Below are positions 52,133 to 61,876 of a DNA stretch of 64,000 nt, piece by piece. Origin of the DNA: Halieaceae bacterium (GTDB lineage Bacteria; Pseudomonadota; Gammaproteobacteria; Pseudomonadales; Halieaceae). The notes under the pieces were generated by a model that ran no database searches, was not told the DNA's origin, and saw only the letters and a list, made by a program, of their open reading frames with translations. Within the stretch, counting starts at the first letter, position 1. Every line of letters starts with the position of its first letter. The translations under genes were made by a program, and so were the position numbers. The stretch is taken from positions 34,866 through 98,865 of the forward strand of contig JANQLM010000121.1 of the NCBI GenBank assembly GCA_028280635.1, in the 5' to 3' direction.

Positions 52133-52788
52133 AACCCCTGCGAATAACATGTACAGGTCTGGGACTGGCCCTGCTGATGGCCTGTTCCGGCAATTCACGA
52201 GAGCCCGCCGGCATGTTGCCCGGGGAATCCGGTCGGACCCTGGTGTATGCCTGTGGCGACTTCGAGTTCGTGGCACGTACCGGGCCGGGGGAGGTGGCAC
52301 TGTATCTCCCCGATGACTACCGGGTGCTGGAGCAGGTGCGCAGTGCCTCCGGGGCGCGCTACGAGAGTGGCGACGCCATGTTCTGGAGCAAGGGCGATGA
52401 AGCGATGCTGGATATCGGCCGCAAGCACTACCGCGGCTGCCAGTTGGACCGCGCCCGCGGCCCCTGGGAAGATGCCCGCCGGCGTGGCGTGAGCTTCCGG
52501 GCGGTGGGCCAGGAGCCGGGCTGGGTGCTGGAGATACAACCGGAGCGCAACATGCTGATGGTGGCGGACTACGGCAGTCGCCGGGTGCTGCTGCCGACCC
52601 CGGAAGTGGAGTTGCTGGACGGTCGCGAGCGCTATGACGCCAGCGATGAACGCAACAGCCTGTTGGTGGAAATCGAACTCCATCACTGCTTTGACAGTAT
52701 GTCCGGAGAAGCTTATTCCAACCGCGTCAGTGTCACCCTGAACGGTCGCGAATACCGGGGCTGTGGGGAGGCACTGGAACCCCTGTAG
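52129..52788 (+). CDS. MliC-like lipoprotein with C-terminal COG3650-like domain
   Basis: A 219-residue lipoprotein: signal with lipobox LMAC (Cys19), then an MliC domain (about 40-105) with YACGDFEFVAR, SASGARYESG, WSKGDEAML and GC, the pattern of lysozyme-inhibitor lipoproteins. Residues 115-215 form a second domain (EPGWVLEI, HHCFDSMSGEAYSNRVSV) like COG3650 proteins. It should sit in the outer membrane or periplasm. The GTG start overlaps the upstream stop. Lysozyme inhibition is inferred from the family. Confidence 0.85.
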   Translation: MKPLRITCTGLGLALLMACSGNSREPAGMLPGESGRTLVYACGDFEFVARTGPGEVALYLPDDYRVLEQVRSASGARYESGDAMFWSKGDEAMLDIGRKHYRGCQLDRARGPWEDARRRGVSFRAVGQEPGWVLEIQPERNMLMVADYGSRRVLLPTPEVELLDGRERYDASDERNSLLVEIELHHCFDSMSGEAYSNRVSVTLNGREYRGCGEALEPL

Positions 52789-52877
52789 CGCGGTTCAAAA
52801 CCGTGGGGAGCCTTGGTAGAATTCGCGGCCTGCATACGATTGCACTTCCCATTCACTAGCGCTCGGTACCACTCTTC

Positions 52878-54680
52878 ATGGAAACAAACAAACCGGAATC
52901 TGTTGGCCCACAATTGGACAGCTGGGTGGCCGATATGGCCAGGCTGTGTCAACCCAAAGATATCTACTGGGTGGACGGTTCCGAGCAGGAGTACCAGGGC
53001 CTTTGTGCCGAGCTTGTCGATGCCGGGGTGTTCATCCCCCTCAGTGAAGAAAAGCGCCCGGGCAGTTTCCTGTGCCGATCCGACGCCCGCGACGTGGCGC
53101 GGGTAGAAGACCGCACCTTTATCTGCAGTCAGAACGAAGCCGATGCCGGCCCCACCAACAACTGGCGCGACCCGCAGGACATGCTGCAAACCCTCGCACC
53201 GCTGTTTGACGGCAGCATGGAAGGCCGCACCATGTATGTGATTCCGTTCATGATGGGCCCCGGCGGCGACATCTCCCAGATTGGCGTGCAGGTGACCGAC
53301 TCGCCCTACGTGGTGGTGAGCATGTACATCATGGCGCGTATCGGTCGCCCGGTGCTGGATGCCCTGGGTGACGGCTTCTTTATCAAGTGCCTGCATTCCG
53401 TGGGTGCACCCCTGACGCCGGGTGTGGAAGATGTGTCCTGGCCCTGTGACCCTGACAACCGCTACATCGTGCACTTCCCTGAGGAGCGTCAGGTTTGGAG
53501 CTACGGCAGCGGTTACGGCGGCAACGCGCTGCTTGGTAAAAAGTGCGTGGCGCTGCGCATTGCTTCCGCCATGGCTCGCGACGAGGGCTGGATGGCCGAG
53601 CACATGATGATTCTGGGCCTCGAGTCGCCGAGTGGCGAGAAAACCTATATCGCCGGTGCCTTCCCCAGCGCCTGTGGCAAGACCAATCTCGCCATGTTGA
53701 TTCCGCCGCAGGGCTACGAGGGCTGGAAGGTCTCCACCGTTGGTGACGATATCGCCTGGCTGAAGCCCGGTGAAGATGGCCGGCTCTATGCCATCAATCC
53801 CGAAGCCGGTTTCTTTGGCGTAGCGCCCGGCACTTCGGAGGCTTCCAATCCCGCCGCGATGCGCACCATTGCCAGCAATACAATTTTTACCAATGTCGCC
53901 CTTACCGACGACGGCGACGTATGGTGGGAGGGCATGACCGATGAGCCCCCGGCGCACCTGATCGACTGGACCGGCCAGGACTGGACCCCTGACTGTGGCA
54001 GGCCCGCCGCGCATCCCAATGCGCGCTTCACCACGCCGGCCTCCCAGTGCCCGAGCATGGACCCGGCCTGGGAAGACCCGGCCGGTGTACCGATCAGCGC
54101 CTTCCTGTTCGGCGGCCGCATGAGCACCACTTTCCCGCTGGCCTACGAGAGCCATGACTGGGATCACGGCGTCTATCTGGCGGCGACCATGGGGTCAGAG
54201 GCCACGGCTGCCGCGGAAAACCAGGCGGCGATCCGTCGCGATCCGATGGCCATGCTGCCGTTCTGCGGCTACAACGTGGCCGACTACTGGGGCCATTGGC
54301 TGAGCATGAAGGACAGGCTCACCCAGCCGCCGCTGATCTACCGGGTCAACTGGTTCCGCAAGAATGCCGAGGGCAAGTTTATGTGGCCGGGCTTCGGCCA
54401 GAACATGCGTGTGCTGCAGTGGATTGCCCGCCGCGCTCGCGGCGAGGCCGAAGCACACGAGAACCTGCTCGGTGTTTCACCCACCTACGATGATCTCGAG
54501 TGGACCGGACTGGACTTCACCCGTGAGCAGTTCGATGCACTGATGGCGATCGATCCCGACCAGGTGCTAAGCGAATGTGAAGAGCAGCGGGATTACTTCG
54601 ACCGTATTGGCGAACGCGTTCCGGGTGCCCTGGAAGCACAGCGCCAGTACACCGCTGACCGGGTTCGCAAAGCTGCCTGA
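52878..54680 (+). CDS. pckG: Phosphoenolpyruvate carboxykinase (GTP)
   Basis: A 600-residue cytosolic enzyme that converts oxaloacetate and GTP to PEP, starting gluconeogenesis. The P-loop/active-site segment [12 protein letters not shown] has Cys266, and mid-sequence PFMMGPGG and the GDDIAW and FGGR segments fit the GTP-type. The ATG at 52878 gives the family length. It is monocistronic and ends in a strong terminator. Confidence 0.96.
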   Translation: METNKPESVGPQLDSWVADMARLCQPKDIYWVDGSEQEYQGLCAELVDAGVFIPLSEEKRPGSFLCRSDARDVARVEDRTFICSQNEADAGPTNNWRDPQDMLQTLAPLFDGSMEGRTMYVIPFMMGPGGDISQIGVQVTDSPYVVVSMYIMARIGRPVLDALGDGFFIKCLHSVGAPLTPGVEDVSWPCDPDNRYIVHFPEERQVWSYGSGYGGNALLGKKCVALRIASAMARDEGWMAEHMMILGLESPSGEKTYIAGAFPSACGKTNLAMLIPPQGYEGWKVSTVGDDIAWLKPGEDGRLYAINPEAGFFGVAPGTSEASNPAAMRTIASNTIFTNVALTDDGDVWWEGMTDEPPAHLIDWTGQDWTPDCGRPAAHPNARFTTPASQCPSMDPAWEDPAGVPISAFLFGGRMSTTFPLAYESHDWDHGVYLAATMGSEATAAAENQAAIRRDPMAMLPFCGYNVADYWGHWLSMKDRLTQPPLIYRVNWFRKNAEGKFMWPGFGQNMRVLQWIARRARGEAEAHENLLGVSPTYDDLEWTGLDFTREQFDALMAIDPDQVLSECEEQRDYFDRIGERVPGALEAQRQYTADRVRKAA

Positions 54681-54715
54681 TTCGGGAATATTCCCCAATC
54701 TCCCTTAAAACTATG

Positions 54716-54746
54716 GGGGCTTGACCTCAGTCAAGCCCCTCTATTT
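54716..54746 (+). terminator. Rho-independent terminator after pckG
   Basis: A perfect 10-bp stem GGGGCTTGAC-CTCA-GTCAAGCCCC (54716-54739) is followed by TCTATTT. It lies 36 bp after the pckG stop. Confidence 0.9.
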
Positions 54747-54800
54747 CGCCCTGTTGTACTGTTCCTCGCAGGAATCAACAGACACAACAGGAGTGAAACG

Positions 54801-55505
54801 ATGATTTCCCGCAAGCTGATCCTGGCCGCCGCAGTAGCGGCCGCTTCCCTGTCTGCACTGCCGGTTCATGCCGAGCAGGGCGACTGGATTTTCCGCGCTG
54901 GCGCCGCCAACGTCGACCCGGATACCGACAGCGATGCAATTGATGTTGCCGGCCTGGTAACGCTCGACGGTGTCGATGTCGACGACGATACGCAGCTCGG
55001 CCTGACCGTGACCTATATGCTCACCGATATCTTTGCGCTTGAACTGCTGGCTGCTACCCCGTTCGAGCACGATATCTCCGTAAACGGTGTGGGCATTGAT
55101 GCTGGATCCACCAAACACCTGCCACCGACCCTGACCGTTCTGTGGTACCCCTTTGGTGCCAAGGACTCAAAGTTCCAGCCCTACATTGGCGCCGGGATTA
55201 ACTACACCTACTTCTGGGACGAAGAAGTAGACGGTGAGCTGGAAGCGGCGTTGGGTGTCATTACCGAACCGGTGACTGGCAGTACTGACCCGGTGCCCGC
55301 TGACCTGGACCTGGATGATTCCTGGGGCTTCTCTGCCCGCGCAGGTTTCGACTATTGGATCAATGACAAGTGGGCGGTTAACGCCGGTGTCTGGTGGATT
55401 GATATCGACACCGAGGCCACGATTGAAACTGAGCTTGCCGATGTGAAGTTCGACGTCGAAATCGACCCGTGGGTGTACATGGTCGGCGTTGCCTACAAGT
55501 TCTAG
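54801..55505 (+). CDS. OmpW-family outer-membrane protein
   Basis: A 234-residue 8-strand barrel with signal peptide cleaved after Ala24 (PVHA|EQ). The family traits are the first strand GDWIFRAGAANVDP, LPPTLTVLWYPFG, the FQPYIGAGINYTYF strand and the final VYMVGVAYKF with terminal Phe. OmpW proteins pass small hydrophobic compounds. CAGGAG lies close before the ATG. It stands alone between pckG and the convergent SafE-type gene. Confidence 0.93.
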   Translation: MISRKLILAAAVAAASLSALPVHAEQGDWIFRAGAANVDPDTDSDAIDVAGLVTLDGVDVDDDTQLGLTVTYMLTDIFALELLAATPFEHDISVNGVGIDAGSTKHLPPTLTVLWYPFGAKDSKFQPYIGAGINYTYFWDEEVDGELEAALGVITEPVTGSTDPVPADLDLDDSWGFSARAGFDYWINDKWAVNAGVWWIDIDTEATIETELADVKFDVEIDPWVYMVGVAYKF

Positions 55506-56248
55506 CCCCGGCTAGAGTGCATATGATGTGAATGCGGGGCCGCACCATCCTCAGTGTCGGCCCCGCCATGGTTTCCATGTCCCGCATGCTGGAGGCCAAT
55601 CCAGGCCGTCCACAGTCCCGCAACAATCAGCAGTACCCCCGCACCTCGACGCAGGCCGCGTCGCCCCAAAACGTTCATGATCTTCTGCGCGGCGACTCCC
55701 GTGGCCAGCATGGCCGGTAGAGTGCCCAGCCCAAAGGCCCCCATCAGCGCGGCAGACTGCTGCCAGTCAGCGGCCGTTGCCGTCCACGCCAACGCGGTGT
55801 AGATCAAGCCACAGGGCAGGAAGCCCCAGTACAGGCCCACCAGCAGGGCATCGCGGGCGCGAGTCACCGGCAGTCGTTTTCGGGCATGGGGTTCAAGTTT
55901 GCGCCACAGCAGTTGGCCGCCTTTTTCAAGCCAGGTCAGGCCGGCCCAGGCGCGCGCCACGTACAGGCCCATGGCCACCAGCAGGGCGCCGGACACGATG
56001 CGCAGTACCGGCATGAGATGCTCGCTGAGCCCCGCGATGCTGCCCACGGCGGCGCCCAGCCCCGCGCCCAGCAACATGTAAGTGCCGACACGTCCCAACT
56101 GGAACAACAGCAGCAGCCAGTAGCGCCGCTCGCCGGAGGTGCCCATGCCGAGGGCGGCGCTGATGCCGCCACACATCACCAGGCAGTGACTGCTGCCCAG
56201 CAGGCCCAGGGTCAGCGCTGCGAAAAGCGTGGTTTCAGTGCCGTTCAA
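55502..56248 (-). CDS. SafE-type membrane protein of the cbb3 locus (COG2836)
   Basis: A 248-residue membrane protein. The conserved start LGLLGSSHCLVMCGG holds the Cys-Met-Cys set typical of the COG2836 subgroup, which lies next to ccoS and may take part in copper handling. It has about six helices, GLYWGFLPCGLIY, and a His-rich tail (SHHMH). It starts at a TTG overlapping the ccoS stop (TTGA). It converges on ompW, overlapping by 4 bp. Confidence 0.88.
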   Translation of the reverse strand: MNGTETTLFAALTLGLLGSSHCLVMCGGISAALGMGTSGERRYWLLLLFQLGRVGTYMLLGAGLGAAVGSIAGLSEHLMPVLRIVSGALLVAMGLYVARAWAGLTWLEKGGQLLWRKLEPHARKRLPVTRARDALLVGLYWGFLPCGLIYTALAWTATAADWQQSAALMGAFGLGTLPAMLATGVAAQKIMNVLGRRGLRRGAGVLLIVAGLWTAWIGLQHAGHGNHGGADTEDGAAPHSHHMHSSRG

Positions 56249-56418
56249 TCCCGGTCGCTTCCTTCTCTCGGCTGTGCCTCGTCGTCATCCATCAGGATGC
56301 GCCAGGCTTCCTTGTCGAGGTCGTCGTACTGGCCGCTGTCGATGGCCCACAGCAGGAGCTTGATAGCCACTGCGCAAAACACGACGGCGATGGGAATGAG
56401 AATGTAGAGACTGTCCAC
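56245..56418 (-). CDS. ccoS: cbb3 oxidase assembly protein CcoS
   Basis: A 57-residue protein below common ORF length limits. It starts at a GTG (56418) and reads MDSLYILIPIAVVFCAVAIK, a single transmembrane helix, then a conserved WAIDSGQYDDLDKEAW segment and an acidic end. CcoS is needed to fit copper and heme into the oxidase. Its stop overlaps the SafE-type start, and it follows ccoI. Confidence 0.9.
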   Translation of the reverse strand: MDSLYILIPIAVVFCAVAIKLLLWAIDSGQYDDLDKEAWRILMDDDEAQPREGSDRD

Positions 56419-56453
56419 GTGGCCATTTTACCGCTGATAGCGAGGGGAGTCTC

Positions 56454-58856
56454 TTACCGATGCCGCAGGCGCAGGCTGTTGAGCACCACCAGCAGGGAGC
56501 TGGCGCTCATGCCTACCGCGGCGGCCCAGGGTGGTATCCAGCCGGCGGCGGCCAGCGGTACCGCGAGGGCATTGTAGCTGAGCGCCCAGGCCATATTCTG
56601 GCGAATGATCCGCCGACAGCGACCGGCCATGGCAAAGGCCTCGTCCAGGGGCGCCAGGGAGTGGCCCAACAGTATGGCGTCGGCCTGTGACTTGGCGAGA
56701 TCGGTGGCCTGGTTCACCGCAAAGGCGCAGTCTGCCGCCGCCAGTACCGGCGCGTCGTTGAGTCCGTCTCCGACCATCGCCACCGGCGTGCCGGCGGCCT
56801 GCAACTGGTGAATGTGATCGAGTTTCTGCTCCGGGCTGGCGCCGATACGCGCCGCGTCCAGCCCCAGCTCCCGAACCAGCCTGGGTCCCGCGTCGGAGGG
56901 ATCGCCAGTGAGCAGTTCCACGCCCAGGCCGCGCGCCTTGAGGGCGGTCACCGTGTCGCCGGCATCGGTGCGCAGGGTGTCATCCAGGGCGAACCAGGCC
57001 AGCAGTTCCCGGTCAGAGGCCAGCGCCACCCAGTGGCCGGGATCGGTCGGTGCCGGCGGCAACGCCGGGCAGGTTTCCGCCACGAAGGCCGGGCTGCCAA
57101 TGGCAACCGCCTGTGCGTTCAAGCGTGCGCGAATGCCGCGTCCCGGCACTACCTCCACGTCCTCCAGGCCGGTCACCGGCGTGATATCGGAAAACGCCTG
57201 CGCGATAGGGTGTCGCCCGCGGAGTTCGAGGGCGGCGGCCAGCGCCAGGGCGGTCGCCTCGTCCGTGTTGCCACCGGTGCGGGTTTCCCGTCGCCGCAGC
57301 TCGCCGCGGGTCAGGGTGCCGGTTTTGTCAAACACCACGCGCCGGCAGCGCAGCAGGGCTTCCAGGCTGTCTTCGCCGACCAGTAGCAGTCCGCGGCGGC
57401 GCAGCTGAGCGGTGGCGGCGGTGAGTGCGGCGGGGGTGGCCAGCGCCAGGGCGCACGGGCAGCTCACCACCAGGACCGACAGGGTTATCCATAGGGCGCG
57501 GGAGGAATCTGCGTGCCACCAGTAGGCGGCCACTCCCGCCGCGATCACCAGCACGGCGCCGACAAAACGCGCAGCTACCCGGTCCGCCAGTCGCGCCAGG
57601 GCAGGTTTGTCGCCTCCGCGCGACAGCATCGACAGCATGGCGGCGAGCCGGCTGCTGGCCGCATCGCAGTCCACGCGCAAACTGCCGCCGCCGTCGCGCA
57701 GTACGGTGCCGGCCGAGAGCTGCTCACCCGGGGCGACGCTGCGCGGCAGGTGTTCGCCAGTGAAGGCGGCTTCGTCCACGGCGCCTCCGCCATCCAGCAG
57801 CACGCCATCGGCGGGGATTGTGTCACCGGCGCGCAGCAACACAACATCGCCGGCGCTGATAGAGCGGGTGGGCACAGTCTGCCAGCCGTCGCCATCCTTG
57901 CGCAGGGAGGCCACCGGTAACAGGCTTTGCAGGTCTGTCTGCCGCAGGAACTCCCGGTGCCGCACCTGGCGTTCCATGTAGCGCCCCAGCAGCAGGAAGA
58001 AGGTGAACATGGCGATGGAGTCGAAGTAGACCTCGCCAGTATTCAGCACCGTTGCCCAGGCGCTGGCCAGGTAGGCCAGGCCGATGGCGAGTGCCACCGG
58101 CAGATCCATGACCAGTCGTCCGTGTCGCAGGTTGTTCCAGGCATTGCGGAAAAAGCCCCGCGCGCTGTACGCCACCACCACGCTGGCGATCAGCAGGCTC
58201 ACCCAGCGCATCAGGCCACGGTACTCCAGGGCAATGCCCTGGATGTCACCCGCGTGCAGCGCTATGCCGAACATGCCAACCTGCATCATTGCCAGACCGG
58301 CGACCGCCAGCTCGCGGAGTGCCGCGCGTTGCTCCTGGCCAATCAGTCGGGCGCCTTCACTGAGCTGCCAGGGGTGAGGATCGTAGCCCAGCGCCAGCAG
58401 CCGCTGGAACAGCTCGCTGACCGGTAACTGAGCGCGGTCGAACTCGACGGTCAGCGCCTGCTGGGACAGGTTGACGTTGGCGTGGCTGACGCCGGGGTGC
58501 GCGCCCAGCGCTTTTTCAATCAGCCAGGTACATGCCGCACAGCTGATGCCACCCAGCAACAGCTGGGCGCGCACTCGGGAGCCTTCAATCCCGGTAACAA
58601 AGTCGCTGCAGTTTTCCGGCTTGTCGTAGGCCAGGAAGAGGTTTTCGCCGGGCAGCGGCGGGGCGGTTTCATTGAGCTCCGTGCGCAGACGGTAAAAGGA
58701 CTCCAGGCCGCTGCCGGCAATCAGCCGTGCTACGGCCTGGCAGCCAGGGCAGCACATGGGGCGCGATTCGCCGCCGATCACGGCGCTGAATGACGTGCCG
58801 GGTGGCACCACTTCACCGCAGTGGTAGCAGTGCTCGGTATCAGTACGCGTCAACAT
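56454..58856 (-). CDS. ccoI: Copper-translocating P1B-ATPase of the cbb3 locus
   Basis: An 800-residue P1B-type ATPase delivering copper for the oxidase. The N-terminus holds Cys motifs (CYHCGE and CCPGCQ) and a heavy-metal domain (GGISCAAC). Eight helices carry the CPC ion site in VVSCPCALALA. The phosphorylation motif DKTGT and hinge GDGLNDAP follow. The ATG at 58856 overlaps the ccoH end by 17 bp; the longer upstream frame is not conserved. Confidence 0.93.
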   Translation of the reverse strand: MLTRTDTEHCYHCGEVVPPGTSFSAVIGGESRPMCCPGCQAVARLIAGSGLESFYRLRTELNETAPPLPGENLFLAYDKPENCSDFVTGIEGSRVRAQLLLGGISCAACTWLIEKALGAHPGVSHANVNLSQQALTVEFDRAQLPVSELFQRLLALGYDPHPWQLSEGARLIGQEQRAALRELAVAGLAMMQVGMFGIALHAGDIQGIALEYRGLMRWVSLLIASVVVAYSARGFFRNAWNNLRHGRLVMDLPVALAIGLAYLASAWATVLNTGEVYFDSIAMFTFFLLLGRYMERQVRHREFLRQTDLQSLLPVASLRKDGDGWQTVPTRSISAGDVVLLRAGDTIPADGVLLDGGGAVDEAAFTGEHLPRSVAPGEQLSAGTVLRDGGGSLRVDCDAASSRLAAMLSMLSRGGDKPALARLADRVAARFVGAVLVIAAGVAAYWWHADSSRALWITLSVLVVSCPCALALATPAALTAATAQLRRRGLLLVGEDSLEALLRCRRVVFDKTGTLTRGELRRRETRTGGNTDEATALALAAALELRGRHPIAQAFSDITPVTGLEDVEVVPGRGIRARLNAQAVAIGSPAFVAETCPALPPAPTDPGHWVALASDRELLAWFALDDTLRTDAGDTVTALKARGLGVELLTGDPSDAGPRLVRELGLDAARIGASPEQKLDHIHQLQAAGTPVAMVGDGLNDAPVLAAADCAFAVNQATDLAKSQADAILLGHSLAPLDEAFAMAGRCRRIIRQNMAWALSYNALAVPLAAAGWIPPWAAAVGMSASSLLVVLNSLRLRHR

Positions 58857-59325
58857 CGTGGAGTGTGAACTCCCCGAGAAGCTGCCAGCGCCCGTCCTCA
58901 TCCACATCGATGGGTTCAAGCTGCCACAGCCAGCGCTGGTCGTCGCCGAGGTCCGCCGGGGCGCTGTAGAGCCCCGGCGTAATCTGCGCCAGCTGCAGCG
59001 CCTGGTCGCGGTTGGCATCCAGGGGGTGTGAAAGCTCCAGGGCCAGCGCCGCGGGCAGTATCGTCGCCGACAGGCTCACATCGAGGTGGCCGTTACGGTA
59101 GGACAGCGTGGCATCCACACCGAGCCGCTCAGCGAGCCGCTGCTTGCTGAGCTCCCGGTTGATGGCCAGGCCTTCCTTGTAATAGTCCTCGGCCACCAGG
59201 GTATCGGCGTTGTTGGCGGCAATCCACCAGGTGGTCAGGCCGGCCACGACGACAATGCCGGGCAGGCCGAACAGAAACCAGGGCCAGAACTGGCGATACC
59301 ACGGGGGCGGTATGTCTGGCGTCAC
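58840..59325 (-). CDS. ccoH: FixH/CcoH assembly protein
   Basis: A 161-residue membrane protein: one helix after the start PWYRQFWPWFLFGLPGIVVVAGL, then a periplasmic domain with DYYKEGLAINRELSKQRLAERLG. CcoH helps cbb3 assembly beside the CcoI pump. It starts at a GTG overlapping the ccoG stop (GTGA). Confidence 0.92.
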   Translation of the reverse strand: MTPDIPPPWYRQFWPWFLFGLPGIVVVAGLTTWWIAANNADTLVAEDYYKEGLAINRELSKQRLAERLGVDATLSYRNGHLDVSLSATILPAALALELSHPLDANRDQALQLAQITPGLYSAPADLGDDQRWLWQLEPIDVDEDGRWQLLGEFTLHDVDAY

Positions 59326-60740
59326 GGTGACTCCAGCGGCACCAGGAACCGGCTTTCCGCGCGGTCGCTGAGCCGGCTGTCATCGTCGGACTCGATGACA
59401 AATTCGAAGGCGCTGCTGGGGCGGTCAAAGGCCTCGCGCGGCGCGCGCACTCGCAGGGGCAGGCTGCGGATTTCTCCGGCGTTCAGCAGCAGCTCGGTTT
59501 CGCCGATGATGGCGGCGCCGTCCAGGCCGTCAAGGCGCAGGGTGTAGCTGTGCATTTCCTCATCCATATTGAGGATCTGCAGGGTATAGACGTTCTCGAT
59601 GGCGCCGCCGGCCACTTCGGTGTAGAGCTGGCTGCGATCGCGGATGACGGTGAATTCCAGCGGCACGCGATTGTAGATGCGCCAGGAGAAAGCCGTCACC
59701 ATCACCAGCAGGGCAACGATGTAGCCGATCAGTCGCGGCCGCAGCCAGTGGGTTTTTTCGCCGCCCAGTTCTCGCTCGCTGGCGTAGCGAATCAGTCCGG
59801 GCTCATAGCCCATCTTGTCCATCACCGAATCACAGGCGTCGACACACAGCGCACAGCCGATGCACTGGTACTGCAGGCCGTCGCGAATGTCGATCCCGGT
59901 TGGGCAGACCTGCACGCAGAGTTGGCAGCTGATGCAGTCGCCGAGGCCTTCCGCGCTCTTGTCGGCATCGCGGCGGCGGGCGCCGCGGGGTTCCCCGCGC
60001 ACCTTGTCATAGGCGACTGTCAGGGTGTCGCTGTCGAACATGACCGACTGAAAGCGGGCGTAGGGACACATGAACACACAGACCTGCTCGCGCATCCAGC
60101 CGGCGTTGATGTAAGTGGCGAGGGTGAAGAACACTGTCCATGCCGCACCCCAGGCGCCGACCTGCAGGGTGAGTATGTCCAGGGTGAGCTCGCGGACGGG
60201 ATAGAAGTAGCCGACGAAGGTCATGCCGGTAAAGAAAGCGACCGCGAGCCACAGGAAGTGCTTGCTGAACTTCTTGCCGGCCTTGGCCAGCGACCAGGGA
60301 GCCTTGTCCAGCCGCATACGCTGGTTGCGGCTGCCCTCCACCCGCTGCTCCACCCACATGAAGATGCTGGTCCACACGGTCTGCGGGCAGGTGTAGCCGC
60401 ACCAGACCCTGCCCAGGAACACCGTGACCGTAAACAGTGCAAAGGCCGAGATGATCAGCAGCCAGGCCAGCAGGGGGAAATCCTGGGGCCAGAAGGTCAT
60501 GAAAAAGATGTGGAACTTGCGCTCCGGTAGATCGAACAGCACCGCCGGGCGGTCACCCCACTGCAGCCAGGGCAAGAGGAAATAGCCCGCCAGCAGCGGC
60601 CAGCCGGTAAACAGCCGGACGCGCTGGAAAAAGCCTTCAATTTTGCGGGTGTAGATCTTTTCCCGCTTCTGGTAGAGATCCAGCTCGGCAACTTCCGCCG
60701 GCGCCAGGTCCTCGACCTCGATGAGGTCCGGTTTGTTCAT
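59322..60740 (-). CDS. ccoG: Cytochrome oxidase accessory protein CcoG
   Basis: A 472-residue membrane protein with about five helices (LLAGYFLLPWL, LLAWLLIISAFALF). Two 4Fe-4S clusters are formed by CISCQLCVQVCP and CIGCALCVDACD, and a cysteine-containing motif GYTCPQTVW lies between helices. A periplasmic Ig-like C-domain follows. CcoG is proposed to reduce copper(II) for cbb3 assembly. It follows ccoP by 34 bp. Confidence 0.95.
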   Translation of the reverse strand: MNKPDLIEVEDLAPAEVAELDLYQKREKIYTRKIEGFFQRVRLFTGWPLLAGYFLLPWLQWGDRPAVLFDLPERKFHIFFMTFWPQDFPLLAWLLIISAFALFTVTVFLGRVWCGYTCPQTVWTSIFMWVEQRVEGSRNQRMRLDKAPWSLAKAGKKFSKHFLWLAVAFFTGMTFVGYFYPVRELTLDILTLQVGAWGAAWTVFFTLATYINAGWMREQVCVFMCPYARFQSVMFDSDTLTVAYDKVRGEPRGARRRDADKSAEGLGDCISCQLCVQVCPTGIDIRDGLQYQCIGCALCVDACDSVMDKMGYEPGLIRYASERELGGEKTHWLRPRLIGYIVALLVMVTAFSWRIYNRVPLEFTVIRDRSQLYTEVAGGAIENVYTLQILNMDEEMHSYTLRLDGLDGAAIIGETELLLNAGEIRSLPLRVRAPREAFDRPSSAFEFVIESDDDSRLSDRAESRFLVPLESP

Positions 60741-60774
60741 GGTGTACCGCCTGCCTGTTACCGCCTGTCTGCTG

Positions 60775-61653
60775 TTACTGGTTCAGGCTGTAGATATAGG
60801 CAGTAATCAGGTGAATCTTGTCTTCGCTGAGCTGCTCGCCGAAGGCGGGCATCACCCCATTGCGACCCACGCGCAACGTATGCTGGATCTCGCTCTCGGA
60901 ACCGCCGTACAGCCAGATACCGTTGGTGAGATTGGGCGCCCCCAGCGCCGGGTTACCCAGGCCCTCAGGGCCGTGGCAGGCGACGCACAGCATGTCGTAC
61001 TGGGTCTTGCCAGCGGCTGCCATCGCTTCATCCATGGTCCGGCCATTCAGCTTCAGGATGTAGGCAGTGACGTTGCGGACACCCTCGTCGCCGAGTGCGG
61101 CTTCCCAGGAGGGCATGGCCGCCTGGCGGCCGTAGACCAGGGTGTGTTTGATGGCGTCCGGGGTGCCGCCCCAGATCCAGTCGCCGTCAGCCAGGTTCGG
61201 GAATCCGTAGGCGCCTTTGGCGTCGGCACCGTGGCACACGGAGCAGTTCACGCCATACAGGCGCTGGCCCATGCGCAGGGCCTCCGAGTGCTCGATGACT
61301 TCTTCCACCGGCATCGCCAGGTAGCGGTTGCGAACGGCGCTGAAGCGCTCCTCGGCGACGGCGACTTCGTTCTCCCATTGTTGAACCTGACTCCAACCGA
61401 GAACCCCCTGGAAGTTTCCAAGCCCTGGATAGACCACCAGGTAGCCGACGCCAAACACCAGGGTGATCATGAACATCAGGAACCACCAGTAGGGCAGCGG
61501 GTTGTCGTATTCCTCAATGCCGTCCGCCACGTGACCGGTGGTCTGCTCCGGGTCCGCGGGCTGGCGGGTGCGGTTGGCAAACAGTATCCAGAACGTCCCG
61601 ATAAAGGTGACGACGGTCAGGATGATGACCCAGGCACTCCAGAAACTGCTCAT
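60775..61653 (-). CDS. ccoP: cbb3 oxidase subunit III (diheme cytochrome c)
   Basis: A 292-residue membrane-anchored diheme cytochrome that brings electrons to CcoN. A transmembrane helix (about 55-80) precedes two heme c motifs, CSVCH and CVACH. Axial Met ligands are likely in the later PAF/PSW regions. The ATG overlaps the ccoQ stop (ATGA), and AAGGAG is upstream. Confidence 0.95.
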   Translation of the reverse strand: MSSFWSAWVIILTVVTFIGTFWILFANRTRQPADPEQTTGHVADGIEEYDNPLPYWWFLMFMITLVFGVGYLVVYPGLGNFQGVLGWSQVQQWENEVAVAEERFSAVRNRYLAMPVEEVIEHSEALRMGQRLYGVNCSVCHGADAKGAYGFPNLADGDWIWGGTPDAIKHTLVYGRQAAMPSWEAALGDEGVRNVTAYILKLNGRTMDEAMAAAGKTQYDMLCVACHGPEGLGNPALGAPNLTNGIWLYGGSESEIQHTLRVGRNGVMPAFGEQLSEDKIHLITAYIYSLNQ

Positions 61654-61874
61654 GCTTGCTTCTCCTTATGGGCGCTGTCCGCGCCGGTCTTACGCCCCTG
61701 TTCTGCGATGGTCTGCGCCATTGTCTGGCGATGGGCTTCCTCGTCGGCGAAGGGCAGTTGCGCCGCCTCGTCAAAGCGCGGCTTCTGCCGGCGGCTGTAT
61801 ACCCTGATGGTCAGGCCGATAAAAGCGATCAGGAGCAGCAGCGTGGTCAGGCCGCGAATGGTGTTGATATCCAC
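61650..61874 (-). CDS. ccoQ: cbb3 oxidase subunit IV
   Basis: A 74-residue protein with one membrane helix (LLLLIAFIGLTIRVYS) and a charged cytosolic tail. It starts at a GTG with AGAGGAG upstream and overlaps ccoP (ATGA). CcoQ stabilises the complex. Confidence 0.92.
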   Translation of the reverse strand: MDINTIRGLTTLLLLIAFIGLTIRVYSRRQKPRFDEAAQLPFADEEAHRQTMAQTIAEQGRKTGADSAHKEKQA

Positions 61875-61876
61875 GC

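Noticed and set aside
54741..55118. 125-residue minus-strand frame over ompW
   Set aside because: It overlaps the signal peptide and first strands of OmpW in antisense and has no domain.
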